From Icerya purchasi (lineage: Eukaryota > Arthropoda > Insecta > Hemiptera > Monophlebidae): a stretch of DNA of 64,000 bases. Below are positions 34,466-46,344 of this stretch, one piece after another. Below the pieces are notes generated by a model. That model worked only from the letters and a program-made list of their open reading frames with translations, ran no database searches and was not told where the DNA came from. The stretch spans positions 507,986,815-508,050,814 of the forward strand of contig CM077115.1 in assembly GCA_039619475.1 (NCBI GenBank), read 5' to 3'. A program made the translations under genes and the position numbers. Each line of letters opens with the position of its first letter. Positions within the stretch are counted from its first letter, which is position 1.

Positions 34466-36029
34466 AATTGAAAAAAGCAACGATTTAACAAAAATGAGGA
34501 GAAGCGATTATTAAATTTCTTTCGCCGCATTAATTATTGATAACTTTTCCTACGGGAGAATTCTGGATAGCGCACTAATGGTTATTTCAAAATTGGTTTG
34601 AGAAAATATCCGTATCGATCGTTTTTTATAGACAATCGTATGGCACGAGCGTATATTAAAAGGAAACGTATTTTGACTTGACGCGAGATAATTATCCGGC
34701 ATCGCTGCATCCGTAATAACTGATTAAAAACCTTACCAGGAGGTGAAATCGCCGCCTAAACTTGGTGGTGTATTTTAGCCAGAAATTGTTCCACAGTATT
34801 CGTCGCGTTTCCGTTTCGCCGCTCAATCCGTTTCGATTGTTTTTTCCACGCTTAACTTTGTCCGGCATTCCATTCTTCCTGCTGTCGCATCCTCGATTCC
34901 TCACTTTGATCATAGTCGTTTTCCGCCTGTATCTGTCCTCTTCTCGTTTATCAATATTTTTCCATTTCCTTCGCAGCTGGTTCATATTGAACTGTTCCTT
35001 TTCCACTCCATTCTTTTAAATGTTATAGTCTTCTAGCTGGCTTTCGCTATTCATGATCTAATATCGCCATCTTTGTAATTGCGAGTCTTGCTTTTTTTCA
35101 TCATTCCTGTGCGTTAAATATCTTCGTTAATATTTATGCGCTCGCGTGGGCAAAGGCTCGTTTTGTATTGTGAAGTAGACGGGTGCGCTGTCGGTAAATT
35201 AATGATACTTGGCTGCATTACCTTTGAAGTTTTTAAAAACGGGTACGCATTCGTTGCAAAAGCCATCTCTACGCGCTGCTTAAAGTTTAGTCGTTGCAAG
35301 CACACCATCTCCACACATACTGTACGCTTATAAGTGGCACAGTGCCGATGGCGGAATTCTGCAGGTGCTGTTCAGACTTTAAACGAACTGTAAATGTTTG
35401 TTTTAGCGTTATTTCGAGCGCGCCTCTACCACGACAATCTATTCGTAAGTGGTAGCCTTTTCTGGGCGATTATCGACGATTATTATATTTATATTTAATA
35501 ATTTTGCCTACCGTTGCTCGGCCCGATCTGACATTCTAGCTACTTATCGCGTCCACCGGACAGCGCATAATTATCCATTAAAATTCTTCTTCGTTCTCCT
35601 TCGCCTCCACTAGACTTGCTGACGACGCTGTAAAATTAGCACCGCTTCTTCAGCTTTGTCCCTACGGATAGGATACTACCTCGCTACCCACCCGCTTGTA
35701 ATACTTCTGAATTGCGTACTTACACCAGTTGCGAACGTTTCAGCCAGCAGCGCTTCAGTAATGAATATTGCCCCCCCCTCGTGGCATTTTTTTCCATCGT
35801 TGAAAAAATCTCAAAATTGCAATCGCTACTTTTCTTTATTATTTATCCGCGATATCCTAAGGCACGTCTGTAACTACGCATTTTAAACGATTCGCGAAAT
35901 TTTTTAGCGTTTCACACTACCAAGGACGCCAACGGTTCATTAGAGGTCCGATTGCCAGAGACGCACCCTAACAAACCCGGATCCCGCCATTTGTGATATA
36001 TCTTTTCAGTTTATATTACGGATTATATT

Positions 36030-36062
<33 letters not shown>

Positions 36063-36372
36063 CGAAAAATGTTTATAACGGCACTCGAATTATACTTCCT
36101 CCTTAAAAACTCGCTGTCTTATAACAACAATATTCGCGGAATTTCGAATAGCCTCTATCCATGATTGAAATATAAGAATACAGCATAGGCTACATGCGCC
36201 GTCGAATTCTAGTTATGGTGTTCAGTGGAATTCGCATTCCTTTGCCGTACATTAAAAATATAAATAATTATCATCTACTGCGCCGCCTGTTAATGTCCTC
36301 AGTTGAAGAGCTAAATTTTTTTCTTCCCCTTCTCTGTACTTAGCTTTCGCGGCCATTCAATGCAAATTGTGG
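34466..36372. other. Unique-looking DNA with (TA)n
   Basis: A pair of opposed open frames at 34692-35019 has no recognised domain. A (TA)n run is at 36028-36062. Nothing else supported. Confidence 0.4.
36028..36062. repeat. (TA)n microsatellite
   Basis: TA units with one TG interruption. Confidence 0.9.
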
Positions 36373-36444
36373 TTCCCATGCCAGGATTCGAACCCAGGCC
36401 TCCTGGGTGAAAACCAAGTATCCTAACTACTAGACCGCATGGGA
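36373..36444 (-). tRNA. tRNA-Glu (anticodon UUC)
   Basis: A 72-nt cloverleaf on the minus strand without intron. Acceptor stem TCCCATG pairs with CATGGGA. The A box is GGTCTAGTAGTTAGGATA, the anticodon stem CTTGG/CCAGG (one G-U pair) carries the loop TTTTCAC with TTC at positions 34-36, and the T arm has GGGTTCGAATCCC, a perfect B box. It follows the usual eukaryotic tRNA-Glu pattern closely (GGTCTAGTGGTTAGGAT). The 3' CCA is not encoded, as expected. No run of four T is visible within 30 bp downstream, so the terminator is unclear. A LINE 3' tail lies about 75 bp upstream. All stems are intact, so it is probably functional rather than a SINE head. Confidence 0.95.
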
Positions 36445-36518
36445 ACCGAAGAGTTATAATACGATAATGCCTAATTCAGTTTAATTATCATGATTGCGAG
36501 CGCAAGAAAAAGGTGACC

Positions 36519-36560
36519 ACACTGCAAATGTGCAATCACGCGTGAGTAGTGGTGTAAATT
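36519..36560 (-). mobile_element. LINE 3' tail remnant near the tRNA gene
   Basis: Minus strand: CACCACTACTCACGCGTGAT, then TGCACATTTGCAG, matching the LINE terminal block with several changes. No ATTTG or ATT repeats follow. It lies about 75 bp upstream of the tRNA-Glu. Confidence 0.55.
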
Positions 36561-37240
36561 ATAATTATGTAATCCACATTGCAAAACAAACCGAAAATTT
36601 TTTCTTGTTTTTAATTTGAATCGTACGGAAATTGGCCAGAAAATTAAATAAACGAATAATAAAATAAAAATAAATACACAGTAAAAGAGAAAAGTATTAT
36701 TTCTTTACTGTACAATATGTCTTAATTATAATAATTAGCATAATATATATAATTAAAATAAATATACAAAAACATTTATTATTATTTGTATGCAATAAAT
36801 ATTCGCGTTGATCTAGTTGTATACACATGCTCACACTTCCGCAAACAAACGCACACGTCGTATACAATTATGTATACTATCACGCAACATTATACATATA
36901 TACTACGAAATTATTCTTCTGGAATTAAGGGCAACAAAACAGCTTGTTCAACCTCAGGTAATGATAACAAAAACGGTACACAATTATACTTTAGAATAAT
37001 AAAAATACTAATGCAATAGAAATTACATATGAAAGTATGGGAGTGGAAAATACAAGTATTACTGCAATTTTTCGTACAATTCTTCCCATTCTGACAAAAA
37101 TCTCGGTACAATTTTCGTTTTTTTTTCCACTTTTTTATTCTTTATTCTTCGCCATTTTTCTCCCCTCGTAATTTTCACCCATTTTCTAGCCTTTTTTACC
37201 ACCATTCACTTTTCATTTTCTTTTTTCTTACTACGTAAAA
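36561..37240. other. AT-rich DNA, nothing recognised
   Basis: Short overlapping open frames at 36786-37111 on both strands have no recognised motif. Confidence 0.45.
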
Positions 37241-37244
37241 TGCG

Positions 37245-37775
37245 GCATATACAAGATCTGACAATTAAGCAGTGAGACTGATTATAAAAAACACGTATAT
37301 TTAAAAATTAAAGTACATTTATATGATCCCTTTCAAAATATTCTTCTTCTTTTGTACTGCTTCCAGCGCTTCTTTTTCCAGTTTTTAGCTTCGTCTCTCT
37401 GAATATACTCGTTACGGACTGTTAAATGTCAACTGCCGACTCAAAATGCGTTTCTTTCACGACTTGTTTGACCACTAGAGGAAACAGCCCAGTGACATAT
37501 CCGAGGTAACGTCCTTTGAGGTCAAAAACTGTGTCACTCTGAAGGCGCTATGGCATGGCACATTGTCATCATGAAGGATCCGTGTTTTTCCAATCTCTGG
37601 ACGAACTCTGACGATCTTTTTTCGCAACCGCTCAAGTACCTTGAGATAGAATCCTAGTCTATTCAAATGGCACAAATTTCATGCGCATCATCATCCTGTT
37701 ACTACAAGACAGATAAATCATTATTATTTTGACTTTTGATTTGTGATAATTTTTGCTTTTTTTTTGGACTTGCTG
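37245..37775 (-). pseudogene. Mariner transposase, C-terminal half
   Basis: Minus strand from about 37770: KKSKNYHKSKVKIIMIYLS (strand with the first catalytic region), MKFVP, FYLKVLERLRKKIVRVRPEI, TRILHDDNVPCHSAFRVTQF with the catalytic Asp in HDDN, then after decay VVKETHFESAVDI and a degraded YFERDHI end. These are the signatures of Tc1/mariner transposases of the mariner group (FYxxVLxRLR, HHDNAPxHxxxxVxxFL, EYFEGD). The N-terminal HTH domain is missing, the first catalytic Asp is not preserved as FFD, and the YSPDLAP block is lost. A dead copy. Confidence 0.85.
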
Positions 37776-38010
37776 AGTTAGGAAACAAATGGTCAGATTT
37801 TGTATGTTGGTAATGTGATATACGAGCATACACGCGCCCATATGTGTGTACATAATAAGCAATTAAATAATAATTCTAAATAATGATTAAGCAAAAAATC
37901 TTATATATTTACATTTATAAAAATATACATATGTAGTGAATTTAAATTTTCACTAATGATCTGGAATCCTAATTTATACATTAACGCACATATATGTTTA
38001 TATATATATT

Positions 38011-38050
<40 letters not shown>

Positions 38051-39715
38051 TAAAATCAGATAATAATAAAATGCAATCACGTCAAACAAGCCTATTATTA
38101 TCATTCAAATTGTGCTAGTAGTAACAATAATACACTATAATTAGAAATAAAATAGCCATAAAATCTGTAAGTAAAATAATAATAATACCACTACTACTGC
38201 TAATGATAAAAACAGAGATCTTCATAATAGAGCTTCTTGCTGGTTAACGGAGTTCAATCTCATTTTAACTCTTTAATTAATTGTCGGCTTCCAGGTGAAT
38301 CATGCGGTTTCCGCTTTTGAAATGGTTCGCAATTGTTCGATTTCGATTACCTCTTTTATTTAACCGTCTCTGCTTTGAATAATATTTTACACAGGTGAAC
38401 GTAATAATATCGTGTTTAGTTTTTTCCCTTCAAGTGTGGAGCTGTCGTAGGTATTTTTCTGTTTCTTTAGGCTCAGCAGTCAACTTTTCTCTTGAAGTTG
38501 ATTGTTGAGTCCTCATACTAACTACAAAAACACGGAATTACGCACATCAGTTGCATGTATGGGAGGTAATTACTTTATAAAAAGTGTCTCAATGTTCCAT
38601 TGATACCAAATGCCGGACAGATTTTTTCCTTGCTTGAAATCACACTAATACGAGACAGTAAAATGAAATGTAGTGTAAACTTTTTTTCGTTTTTAAAAGT
38701 TTTTTTGATTTCTCGAAACTTTTAATTATCATAATCGCTTTTTTCTTCGAATTTCCGTTTTCTACCTTAACATTCTTAATTTTCATCCTCTACGTTTCAA
38801 TGGTTCTTTCCTTCGCTCATTTAATTTACGTATTCATAGTTAAAAACTGGAATTACAAAGTTTAAGTAAACCAGAATGATCGGGGTAGCCGAAAATGAAA
38901 ATAAAGCAAACAAAAAAATGAAAATCTATTAGCGACTAGTTCTAATTTAATTGAAATTTATTGAATGGAACTTTCGGTTTTTTATGTAATTGAATTTTTA
39001 CTACCAGTGTGAAAATTCCGAGTTGTGAGAAAAAGACGAATAAGCAGAAAGTGCGCCTTTAAAGGCAGTTAGCGGAGATTTATCCTGTTTTTCGGCTAAA
39101 TTACGCGTGGAATACACAAAAAAGTCGATAAATTCCGTCCACGGTATAACATTATAAATTCAAAAGTTCGAATAGTTATGATAAGGTCGCCGGCAGCGTA
39201 AGTCATTAGGAGAGAGGAAACTTTTGTCGTACAATAGTTTCCTAAATTTTACATTTTCCCCCGTTTTATTTTTCGTCCACCGAACTTTTTGCTGGTCGTC
39301 TCATCAACCAAGCATCCTCCCGTTGGATAAGTTGTTTTTTCGCGGCGACCGCTTAAACTTTCTAGATTAATCTGGAGTAAAAACTCCTTTTTTTTTTTTT
39401 TGGTTTCTATCGATTAAATTCGATTATCGTGTATTGTTCAACGGATAATTACTTTATCGCGAAGACAATTCTCTGTGCCAACGGCGCCATACTCTGGAAT
39501 GTTGAAAATACAGTGCTCAATTTATTGGGGGATTGGGATTTTAATGCATCCCTCCCTCGCGGTAGGTAATAAAATTTCCGGAATTGTAGACTTTAAGTTT
39601 TGAACATAAAACTGAGTGCTTTTTTTAAAGTTTATGTTTGTTTCCGTAAATGTATTTTTTTTTGTTTTTCATCTTTTTTTTTTTGCGTGTATTTATTTTC
39701 CTTAAAAAAATAATA
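37776..39715. other. AT-rich DNA with (AAT)n
   Basis: Contains (AAT)n at 38012-38050. Nothing else recognised. Confidence 0.5.
38012..38050. repeat. (AAT)n microsatellite
   Basis: About twelve AAT units; no LINE tail block is adjacent. Confidence 0.9.
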
Positions 39716-39779
39716 CTACTGCTACTACTAATAATAATAGTAATAATAATATTAACGGATTTACCATCAATATAGTATC

Positions 39780-39917
39780 AATCTCATTTATATAATAATA
39801 ATCCCACTGCTCGCGCAGCCATGCGCATTTGTGGAACTTACATTTTTTTGTATTTTTATGTTAATTTAGTAAATACCAATAAATTTGATTGATTGATTTG
39901 ATTTGATTATTATGACG
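39780..39917 (+). mobile_element. LINE 3' tail remnant
   Basis: Plus strand: TAATAATAATCCCACTGCTC, then GCGCAGCCATGCGC and ATTTGTGGAAC, ending AATAAATTTGATTGATTGAT with two ATTTG units and ATTATT. Compared with the 3' end at 763-860 it is nearly the same block, in the opposite genomic orientation. The body upstream is not recognised. Confidence 0.78.
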
Positions 39918-41123
39918 GAATTACGAATTGTACTATTGGTGCACTGTTTGTAGAAAATTTTTAATTCCTATTTACTTTTTACGTCTAGCTATGAAAATCC
40001 GTACTGTTTACAGTTACATCTTATTTGAACTAACTAAACTCAAGTTGCTTTTCTTCAATTTCTTAGCGTGAACACGTGCAAAGATAATGAAATAGGCCTA
40101 ATTGCAATGAACATCTTAAGATTGAATAAAGAAAAAAAAGAGAAATAATAATGAACAGACGGTGAGTCTGAATCGGAAAAAAAATCTAAATTAGGCACAT
40201 AATAAATAGTTCCTTGGTTTTCTCTTTTATAATTATCGATAATTCCGATAATTAGGTATTCAGATATTACTAACATTTATATTTTTATACCAACACTCTT
40301 TTTTGTCTTTTCTCTATTCTTGGCCTAAAAGAGGGATGATACCATTTATCAAATGAATCAATGGGAAATATATACTTTTTTATAAAACAATAATCGTATA
40401 TTTAATTTTAAACACTGACGCGTTTCGGAGCTGATAGCTTTACGATCGCAATATATGTGTATATTACTAACGTTAATTTTAAAGTGAAAACAAAATAAAA
40501 AATACACCGATTTTGAAAAGATCGATTATAAAATAAATGAGATCGATATTGAAGAAAATACGTTTTTAACAACGGTCTCACAAACTCTGAATGACAGAAT
40601 GACAGCAATTTATCATTATTAATATTAGTTTAATTTAGTATAATCAGGCTTTTACATCTGACGAAGATGAGTATATAAACAGCGAAATCATTTTATGTAA
40701 TTGTCAATTGTAAACATATACTAACCATAAGATAAATATAATTAGACAGTTGAGTATTTGTTGCAAAAAATAGAAAGATAGAGAGAAAAGAGAGAAGTAG
40801 AGAACAGAAAGTTATGTAAATTATGAATCTGTGAACATCTGAAATTTATTTGTAAGAATAATAAGTCATTATAAGCATAAATTCTTTTGGTAAAATTTGT
40901 AGATCTTGTTTCATTTTATTTCGAATTGCTTTCTTAATTTTCAGTCCGGATTAAATCTTATTCTATTTATTCGCTGTTCTTCTTTTACTTTGTATTTACT
41001 TTTTATGTTATTTATTTTTGTGTTTGTTCTTGTACTTGCACTTAATTTGTGCGGATGTTATTTTGTATTTTTAGATTGTATGTCGTATATTCCATGCAAA
41101 TGTCTGTAATTTAAATTTTGTCG
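39918..41123. other. AT-rich DNA, nothing recognised
   Basis: A short purine-rich tract at 40765-40815. The 40906-41109 frame is low complexity and probably chance. Confidence 0.45.
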
Positions 41124-41200
41124 GGCCGTCGCGATAACCTAGTGGCGTGAACTTTTGATTGCTGAGGTAGCGATCAAGAGTTCAATTCCTAGAGACGGCC
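41124..41200 (+). mobile_element. tRNA-derived SINE (tRNA-like fold)
   Basis: 77 nt with a perfect 7-bp acceptor-like stem (GGCCGTC / GACGGCC), a central hairpin TGATTGC-TGAGGTA-GCGATCA (7-bp stem, 7-nt loop), an A-box-like ATAACCTAGTGG and a B-box-like GAGTTCAATTCC. The T stem does not pair well and position 33 is not T, so it is not a normal tRNA. An A-rich tail follows. Best explained as a SINE head or a decayed tRNA gene. Confidence 0.6.
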
Positions 41201-41349
41201 AAAAAAGAAAATAGACTAATTTTTAAAAAAAAATGAGAAATAAACAGATTTAATAAGAAATAGAATGATTTGATTTAATTAATAATGAGTAGTTAGTGGC
41301 CAAATGGCGTTCACAGCCAGGCCAAAAAAAAATAAAAGTTTTGTCTTCG

Positions 41350-41440
41350 CTATTGGTGCTACGCAGCGCATTTGTAGAATTTTTGCTATAGTAATTGTAA
41401 TTATTATAAATTAATTAATAATAAAGGAGTAAAAAAAAAA
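41350..41440 (+). mobile_element. Possible LINE 3' tail
   Basis: Plus strand TGCTACGCAGCGCATTTGTA followed by AAT/ATTA-rich sequence; resembles the terminal block at 39810 but without ATTTG repeats. Could instead be the tail of the SINE at 41124. Confidence 0.45.
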
Positions 41441-41760
41441 ATTAACATTTCAGTTCTGTTTGATATTCTTATCATCATTCTCATGATGAATCGATTTATG
41501 GAGTTTTTCTCTTTTTCTCTATGCTTCAAGTACGATTTTTCAAGTTTTTTCTCACGGTTTTTTTTTCGGTCCTTCGATTATCCTATCTATTTTTCCTACT
41601 GTATCTTCCCATATCATATAATCCTGCTCATGCCAATCTCTCGTATTATCTGTTTCTGTCTAGTATCTTTTTGAACAGTCATTTTCCCTCTCCGAACCTA
41701 TCGAATACTTTTCCTCTTTATCAATCAAATGCTGAGGGTCCTATCGCTAAACAAATGGCA

Positions 41761-41900
41761 TAAAGTAAAGTAAAGTTAGTCCCACATCCTTGACAAGATG
41801 TCGGGGACTGTGAAGTTAAGGTTCACAAAGCCTAATGGATCTGAATGCTGGGGCCAGTTTCTTTCTCTCGGCCGCCTTTACGTCCCCCCCAGATTTCTCT
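41761..41900 (+). repeat. Dispersed SINE-like repeat, one arm
   Basis: Begins TAAAGTAAAGTAAAGTTAGT, continues GACTGTGAAGTTAAG, CCTAATGGATCT, TGGGGCCAGTTTCTTTC and CCAGATTTCTCT. The same order occurs in the left arm of the fold-back element at 62023-62165 and, inverted, in its right arm. The tRNA-like core of that element is absent here. Confidence 0.7.
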
Positions 41901-41914
41901 TCTAGTGATTCTTT

Positions 41915-42360
41915 TATATCCTTATTCCTCTGTACAAGTCCATCATCCGTTCCGAATTCAATTACTGTTCTTTTCTTTGCTTTCGAGTCGTATCTTCCTA
42001 AATTGGATATAATTCAAAATTCTCGCCTTCGACTATGCTTAATTTAAGCAATTATCGCTGAATCTAATGCACCATGCTTACCTATTCGCAGGTTTTATTG
42101 GAGCTATCGTTTTACGCATCTCCCACTCACGTACTCTATATGTATTTCTACCTTTTCATTTCTAGGAACTGGCGTTTTACACTTAAGAAAATAATCCCTG
42201 CCTTTCCCCTTATTTCTCTTCGTCTTGTTCGTTTTGACCCCTTATGCAATAATGATTTCCCCTACTTTTCCATCAACTTCGTCGAATTTTCTCCTAAAAT
42301 GTTTACTCTATCTTCCATTTTGAAATTTCTTTCCCAAAACATTTATAAAACGGGAATTCC
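41915..42360 (+). pseudogene. I-like LINE RT thumb fragment
   Basis: Plus strand across frames: LYKSIIRSEFNYCSFLCF (41925-41978) then KLDIIQNSRLRLCL (42000-42041), the LYKxLIRSxLDYxSxxY ... KLDxIQNxxLRLxLGA block of I-like LINE thumbs. Decayed ALYVEA-like material (SRTLYVFLPF) follows. No RT core or RNase H. The family may be that of 25.8 and 49.8 kb, but overlap is lacking. Confidence 0.65.
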
Positions 42361-42364
42361 ATAA

Positions 42365-43925
42365 TCTATATATAAATAGGGAAAGACAAAATAGTTCAGT
42401 ACCTTTTTCTCCTCTGTTTATTAACCGATTTTCTTTTTCTTTTTTTGTTTTTGTTTAGTAGCTATTGATGATCTTTAATGTTATCAGTAAAAAAACTTTG
42501 GAAACAGTTTCTTTTTTTCCTATTTAAATAACAAATTAATACAAAAAATGAAAAACGAAATCGCTATAAAGCTAATAAATTTGATCTTATTAAAATGTTT
42601 TAATTTTTTTTAGTAATCATCATTATTAGCTTTTTTACAGTTTACTAAATCTTACGGTATCATTTAATATTAATAAATATGGGTTTTTAAATTGTGATTT
42701 ACTGTTATTTTATTGATTTTTTATTCAATTATATTTTTTGTATTGTAAGTACGTATAAAAGTGTATGTTCTCAGATATATACAATGAATGAATGTATAAG
42801 AGTAGAAAACATTTTTTTTGGAAATATGAACATTTTCATTTATGTTTTCCTCAAATTTTTAATAATAATTATGATCGAATTTTGACCAATGGGCGAACAC
42901 TAGTATTATTAATTCTCTATTTCTTTTTCATACGACCGTATTTACTTCGAATAGGAGCCAGATGGTGTATTTCATCCCCCCCAAAAACTTGTCGGAATCT
43001 TTTCATTTATCTCCTTTTTATTCTGTCCTCATAAATGAATAAATGACTCTAGCCTAGGCTGCATTATTTTGATTTCCTTTAATCACTTTTTCTCAAATTT
43101 TTTTAATTGTTCCTTATTTCATGAACGCTCTTCATGCCATCTATTCTCCCCAATACTTGGTGATCGTTTCTGAGATTTTATTATTCTCCGTAATACGTTA
43201 TAAATCAATACGAATAAAACTGTAATCTTCGATTTCGTTTGGCGTATGTTTCCATAAAACTTTTTTTTAAAAAAACTACCTCAAGCTTATGTAGTTTTGA
43301 AGGATACCGATCAGTTTTTTGAAACTTATTTTTCCTATCCAGGGTCAATCGTTTCAAATTTAGTATAATTATTCGTAACGGGAATTTTACAAAGAGAAGG
43401 AGACATTTTTAAATTTATAACTTTGGCACACTCTAATAAACCGTAGGAGCCACTGGTCAATGGGAAGCATCAGAGGGTTTGTCACATGTCGCAAACTAGG
43501 AACATGGACATCGAAGTATGTTTTACAAGGTCAAAGTTCGTAATGATATACGGAAATTATAATTAAAACTAGGTTAGACAAGCGTGTGATTTTCGTATGT
43601 CAAGTTAAAGATGAATTTAACATTGCGTAAAAGTAAATTATGGTCATTTGAATGATTGAGCTATATTGCCTCCTTCGAAATTGAGTATTTCTAAAGTGCT
43701 TAAAAAGTTCAATACTCGCCCCACGAAGGGAGTGTACGTTAATTTTTCTGAACCTTCGAAGTTAAACAGAATTTTCGGTTTTGTTACCTCCTCCAAATAG
43801 CGAACTTTTTATTGTTATTACAACATGCCCGAAAAAGAAAAAAAAATTGTTTTTAATTTTTTCTTCAGTTTACGACGTTCCGAGGGTCCGAGAAATTGTA
43901 ATATACTTTTTTCCTCTTTAAAGCA
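42365..43925. other. AT-rich DNA, nothing recognised
   Basis: Several low-complexity open frames; no motif or repeat boundary supported. Confidence 0.45.
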
Positions 43926-43929
43926 CCAT

Positions 43930-46340
43930 TTATATAATATAATTTATTTATTTAAAGTTGCTCGGCAGCTAGGACCATTTGCGACGCCGAGAAGTTACAT
44001 CTTATAAGTCATAGATTAATACATGAAAAGTACAAAAATCGAAATTAAAATAAAAAATAGAAAGAGAAAAAAAAAGAAAGAAAAGAAAAGAAAGAAGGCA
44101 AACGCTGCTGAATATTAAAACTATATAAAAGGGAACAGTCGGGTAAGCTTTAAAAATTTGAAAATTTTTCCATGGGCCTTTTCATTGTCCGCCAGAATTT
44201 CGTAGTATCCTCCTTAAAACCTCTTTTGTCGAAATTTGCGGTACGAGGTGAGGAGGTGTTTCACCGTAACCAGTTTTCCACAAATTTCACATGTCGGTTT
44301 TGGTTGTTTTTGAAACAGGTGACTATGTGTGTAAAGGCTGTGGCCTATGCGCAAGTGAGCTAGTATCGTTTCCTCATGTTGGTCCTGTCTGTATGAGGTG
44401 CTCCAACACCGAAGGTTTCCCTTGACTTTAAACAGTTTCTGAGAGCGACAGTTTTGTACCCATTCGTGTTGCCAGACGGAGTATACATGTTTTTATAGTT
44501 GGGACTTCAGAATTTGGCTGTTTTTCTTATTCTGGCCTCTGAATTTTGTTAATTACTGTATACTGGCATTCCACGGAGGAGCTTCAACCGTACGTTCACG
44601 GACCGTCACCGTCCATTGAAGACTGCTAACAGCATTCCGACACGTGATCCCCAGGGGCTTTGGACTTTTTGGATTTTTTTCATATAGCGGTATATATAAT
44701 TCGGGGCAAACGATTTTTGATGCGAGGGGTTAGATGGATTTGCGGCCAGATTAAAGAAATGTTTCAGAGAAAGAAATATTCTTCTGTGTTTGAGTGGCGG
44801 GACATTAGTTTCTGCATGAAGACTGTCAATTGGACTGCAGTGTAATACGCCTGAGATTAGTCTTAATGCGGAATTCTGAACAGTATTTAACCTGTTCAGC
44901 ACATTAGGTTTAGCAGATCTGTATATTATCGAACCGTAATCCATTTTAGACATCGGAAGAGCGGAGTAGAGGTTCTGCAGGCATTTCCTATTTCCGCCGC
45001 ATTTTGTATGAGATGTCATTTTGAAGACGTTGAGAGATTTTTGACATTTCGCTCTAAGTTCATCGATGTGCCTGGACCAAGACAGCTTCCTGTCAAATAC
45101 CAATTTAAGGATTTTGACCGTTGGGGCTGCTCTAATGAGGCTGTTGCCCAGAGTTATTTTGCAGTCCGACGGGTATTTCCGTTTATTGCTGAAAATAATG
45201 CTAGCTGTTTTTCCGCTGAGAAGGCTAAGCCCTGGTTTGTAGACCACTCTTGTAATTTATCGATCGTGTTTTGAAGCCGAACTCTTAAACTTTCCAGATT
45301 TTCAGATGTCATGTACGTATATTGTGAGATCGTCAGAAAAAAGATTATATTTTACGTGTGGTTCAATGATTTTGGTCTGGTCAGACTAATTATCGAGCCT
45401 TGCGGCGTGTACGACAAGATATCTTCTATCCGAACCTGAAACGTGCGATCTGTCAAGAATGCCTTCACAAAATTAAGTAAGTTCCCAGTGACATTCAAGT
45501 TTACCAGGGTTTGAATGATTTTATGTCGCCATGTATGATCAAAAGCCTTCTCTAGGTCGAAGCTTATGAGCATTGTGAACTGATTCGAAACAGTCACAAA
45601 TTTGCTGGTGAAGTTTTACTAGAAGGGGTCCATCGTGCGTCTCTGTAATCTGAACCAGAACTGTATTGAATCAAGAAGTTGATTTTGTTCCAGTATCCAT
45701 ATTAGACGAGCATTTATAATTTTTTCCAGACATTTACATAAAGAATTGGTCAGGGAAATGGGTCGGTAGCTGCCAGGGAGATGGGGTTCTTTCCGGGCTT
45801 TAAAACTGGAATTACGTGAGCCATTTTCCAAGCATTCGGAATCTTTCCCGATGTCCAAATTAAATTGTAGAATTGGAGAATTCTGCTAAGGGATTTCGCA
45901 GAGAGCTTTTTGATCATATCGATCTGTATGCCATCTGGCTCGGGAGCTGAGGATCGCATGTGATTCAAGACATCTATTAATTCATCATTGTACTTGTAGC
46001 GCGATAACAAGCGGCTACAATCAGTTCCGAATGTAGTCTTGCGTGTGTACACCTGCGTTGCATATTACAATTGCCTGGTACACAACCTATATCTGTACAG
46101 CTAAATGTACGAATAGGTTGCGCCAACGCGCTATGTAGCGTACGGCACCTGAGATTGATTGAGTAAACGGAAGATTGAACTCTTGCGTAGATGAGGTAGA
46201 AGGACGAGCTTCTTGGCATTTGCAGTTCTTTTTAATAATAATTTTGAACGATTCTGCATACGATTCAGTGGTGGATGATTTATGGAAATGATTGGCCAGG
46301 CTTTCCGAAATGTCCAACTTAAAGCATCATTCATGTACAT
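43930..46340 (-). pseudogene. I-like LINE, second copy of the 33-kb family
   Basis: Read on the minus strand. 46317-46230: DISESLANHFHKSSTTESY (pre-RT linker). 46000-45800: SAPEPDGIQIDMIKKLSA, AWKMAHVIPVLKPGK. 45780-45680: GSYRPISLTNSLCKCLEK. 45597-45400: LISFDLEKAFDHTWRHKI and TPQGSIIS; the FADD block is damaged at about 45350. 45247-44606: LSGKTASIIFSNKRKY, LVFDRKLSWSRHI, MSKMDYGSIIYRSA, CSPIDSLHAETNVPPL (thumb). 44470-44200: WQHEWVQNCRSQKLFK, LAHLRIGHSLYTHSHLF and a knuckle CEICGKLVTVKHLL. The tail is GAGCAACTTTAAATAAATAA, as in the 33-kb copy. The endonuclease is truncated away. RNase H is reduced to a possible short remnant, as in the other copy. Confidence 0.86.
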
Positions 46341-46344
46341 ATTT

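Noticed and set aside
34692..35019. Opposed 104- and 85-codon frames
   Set aside because: Low-complexity Lys/Arg-rich product and its mirror; no family recognised.
40380..40720. Possible relative of the 13.9-kb palindrome
   Set aside because: Shares only short GACGAAGATG-like strings; no arm similarity.
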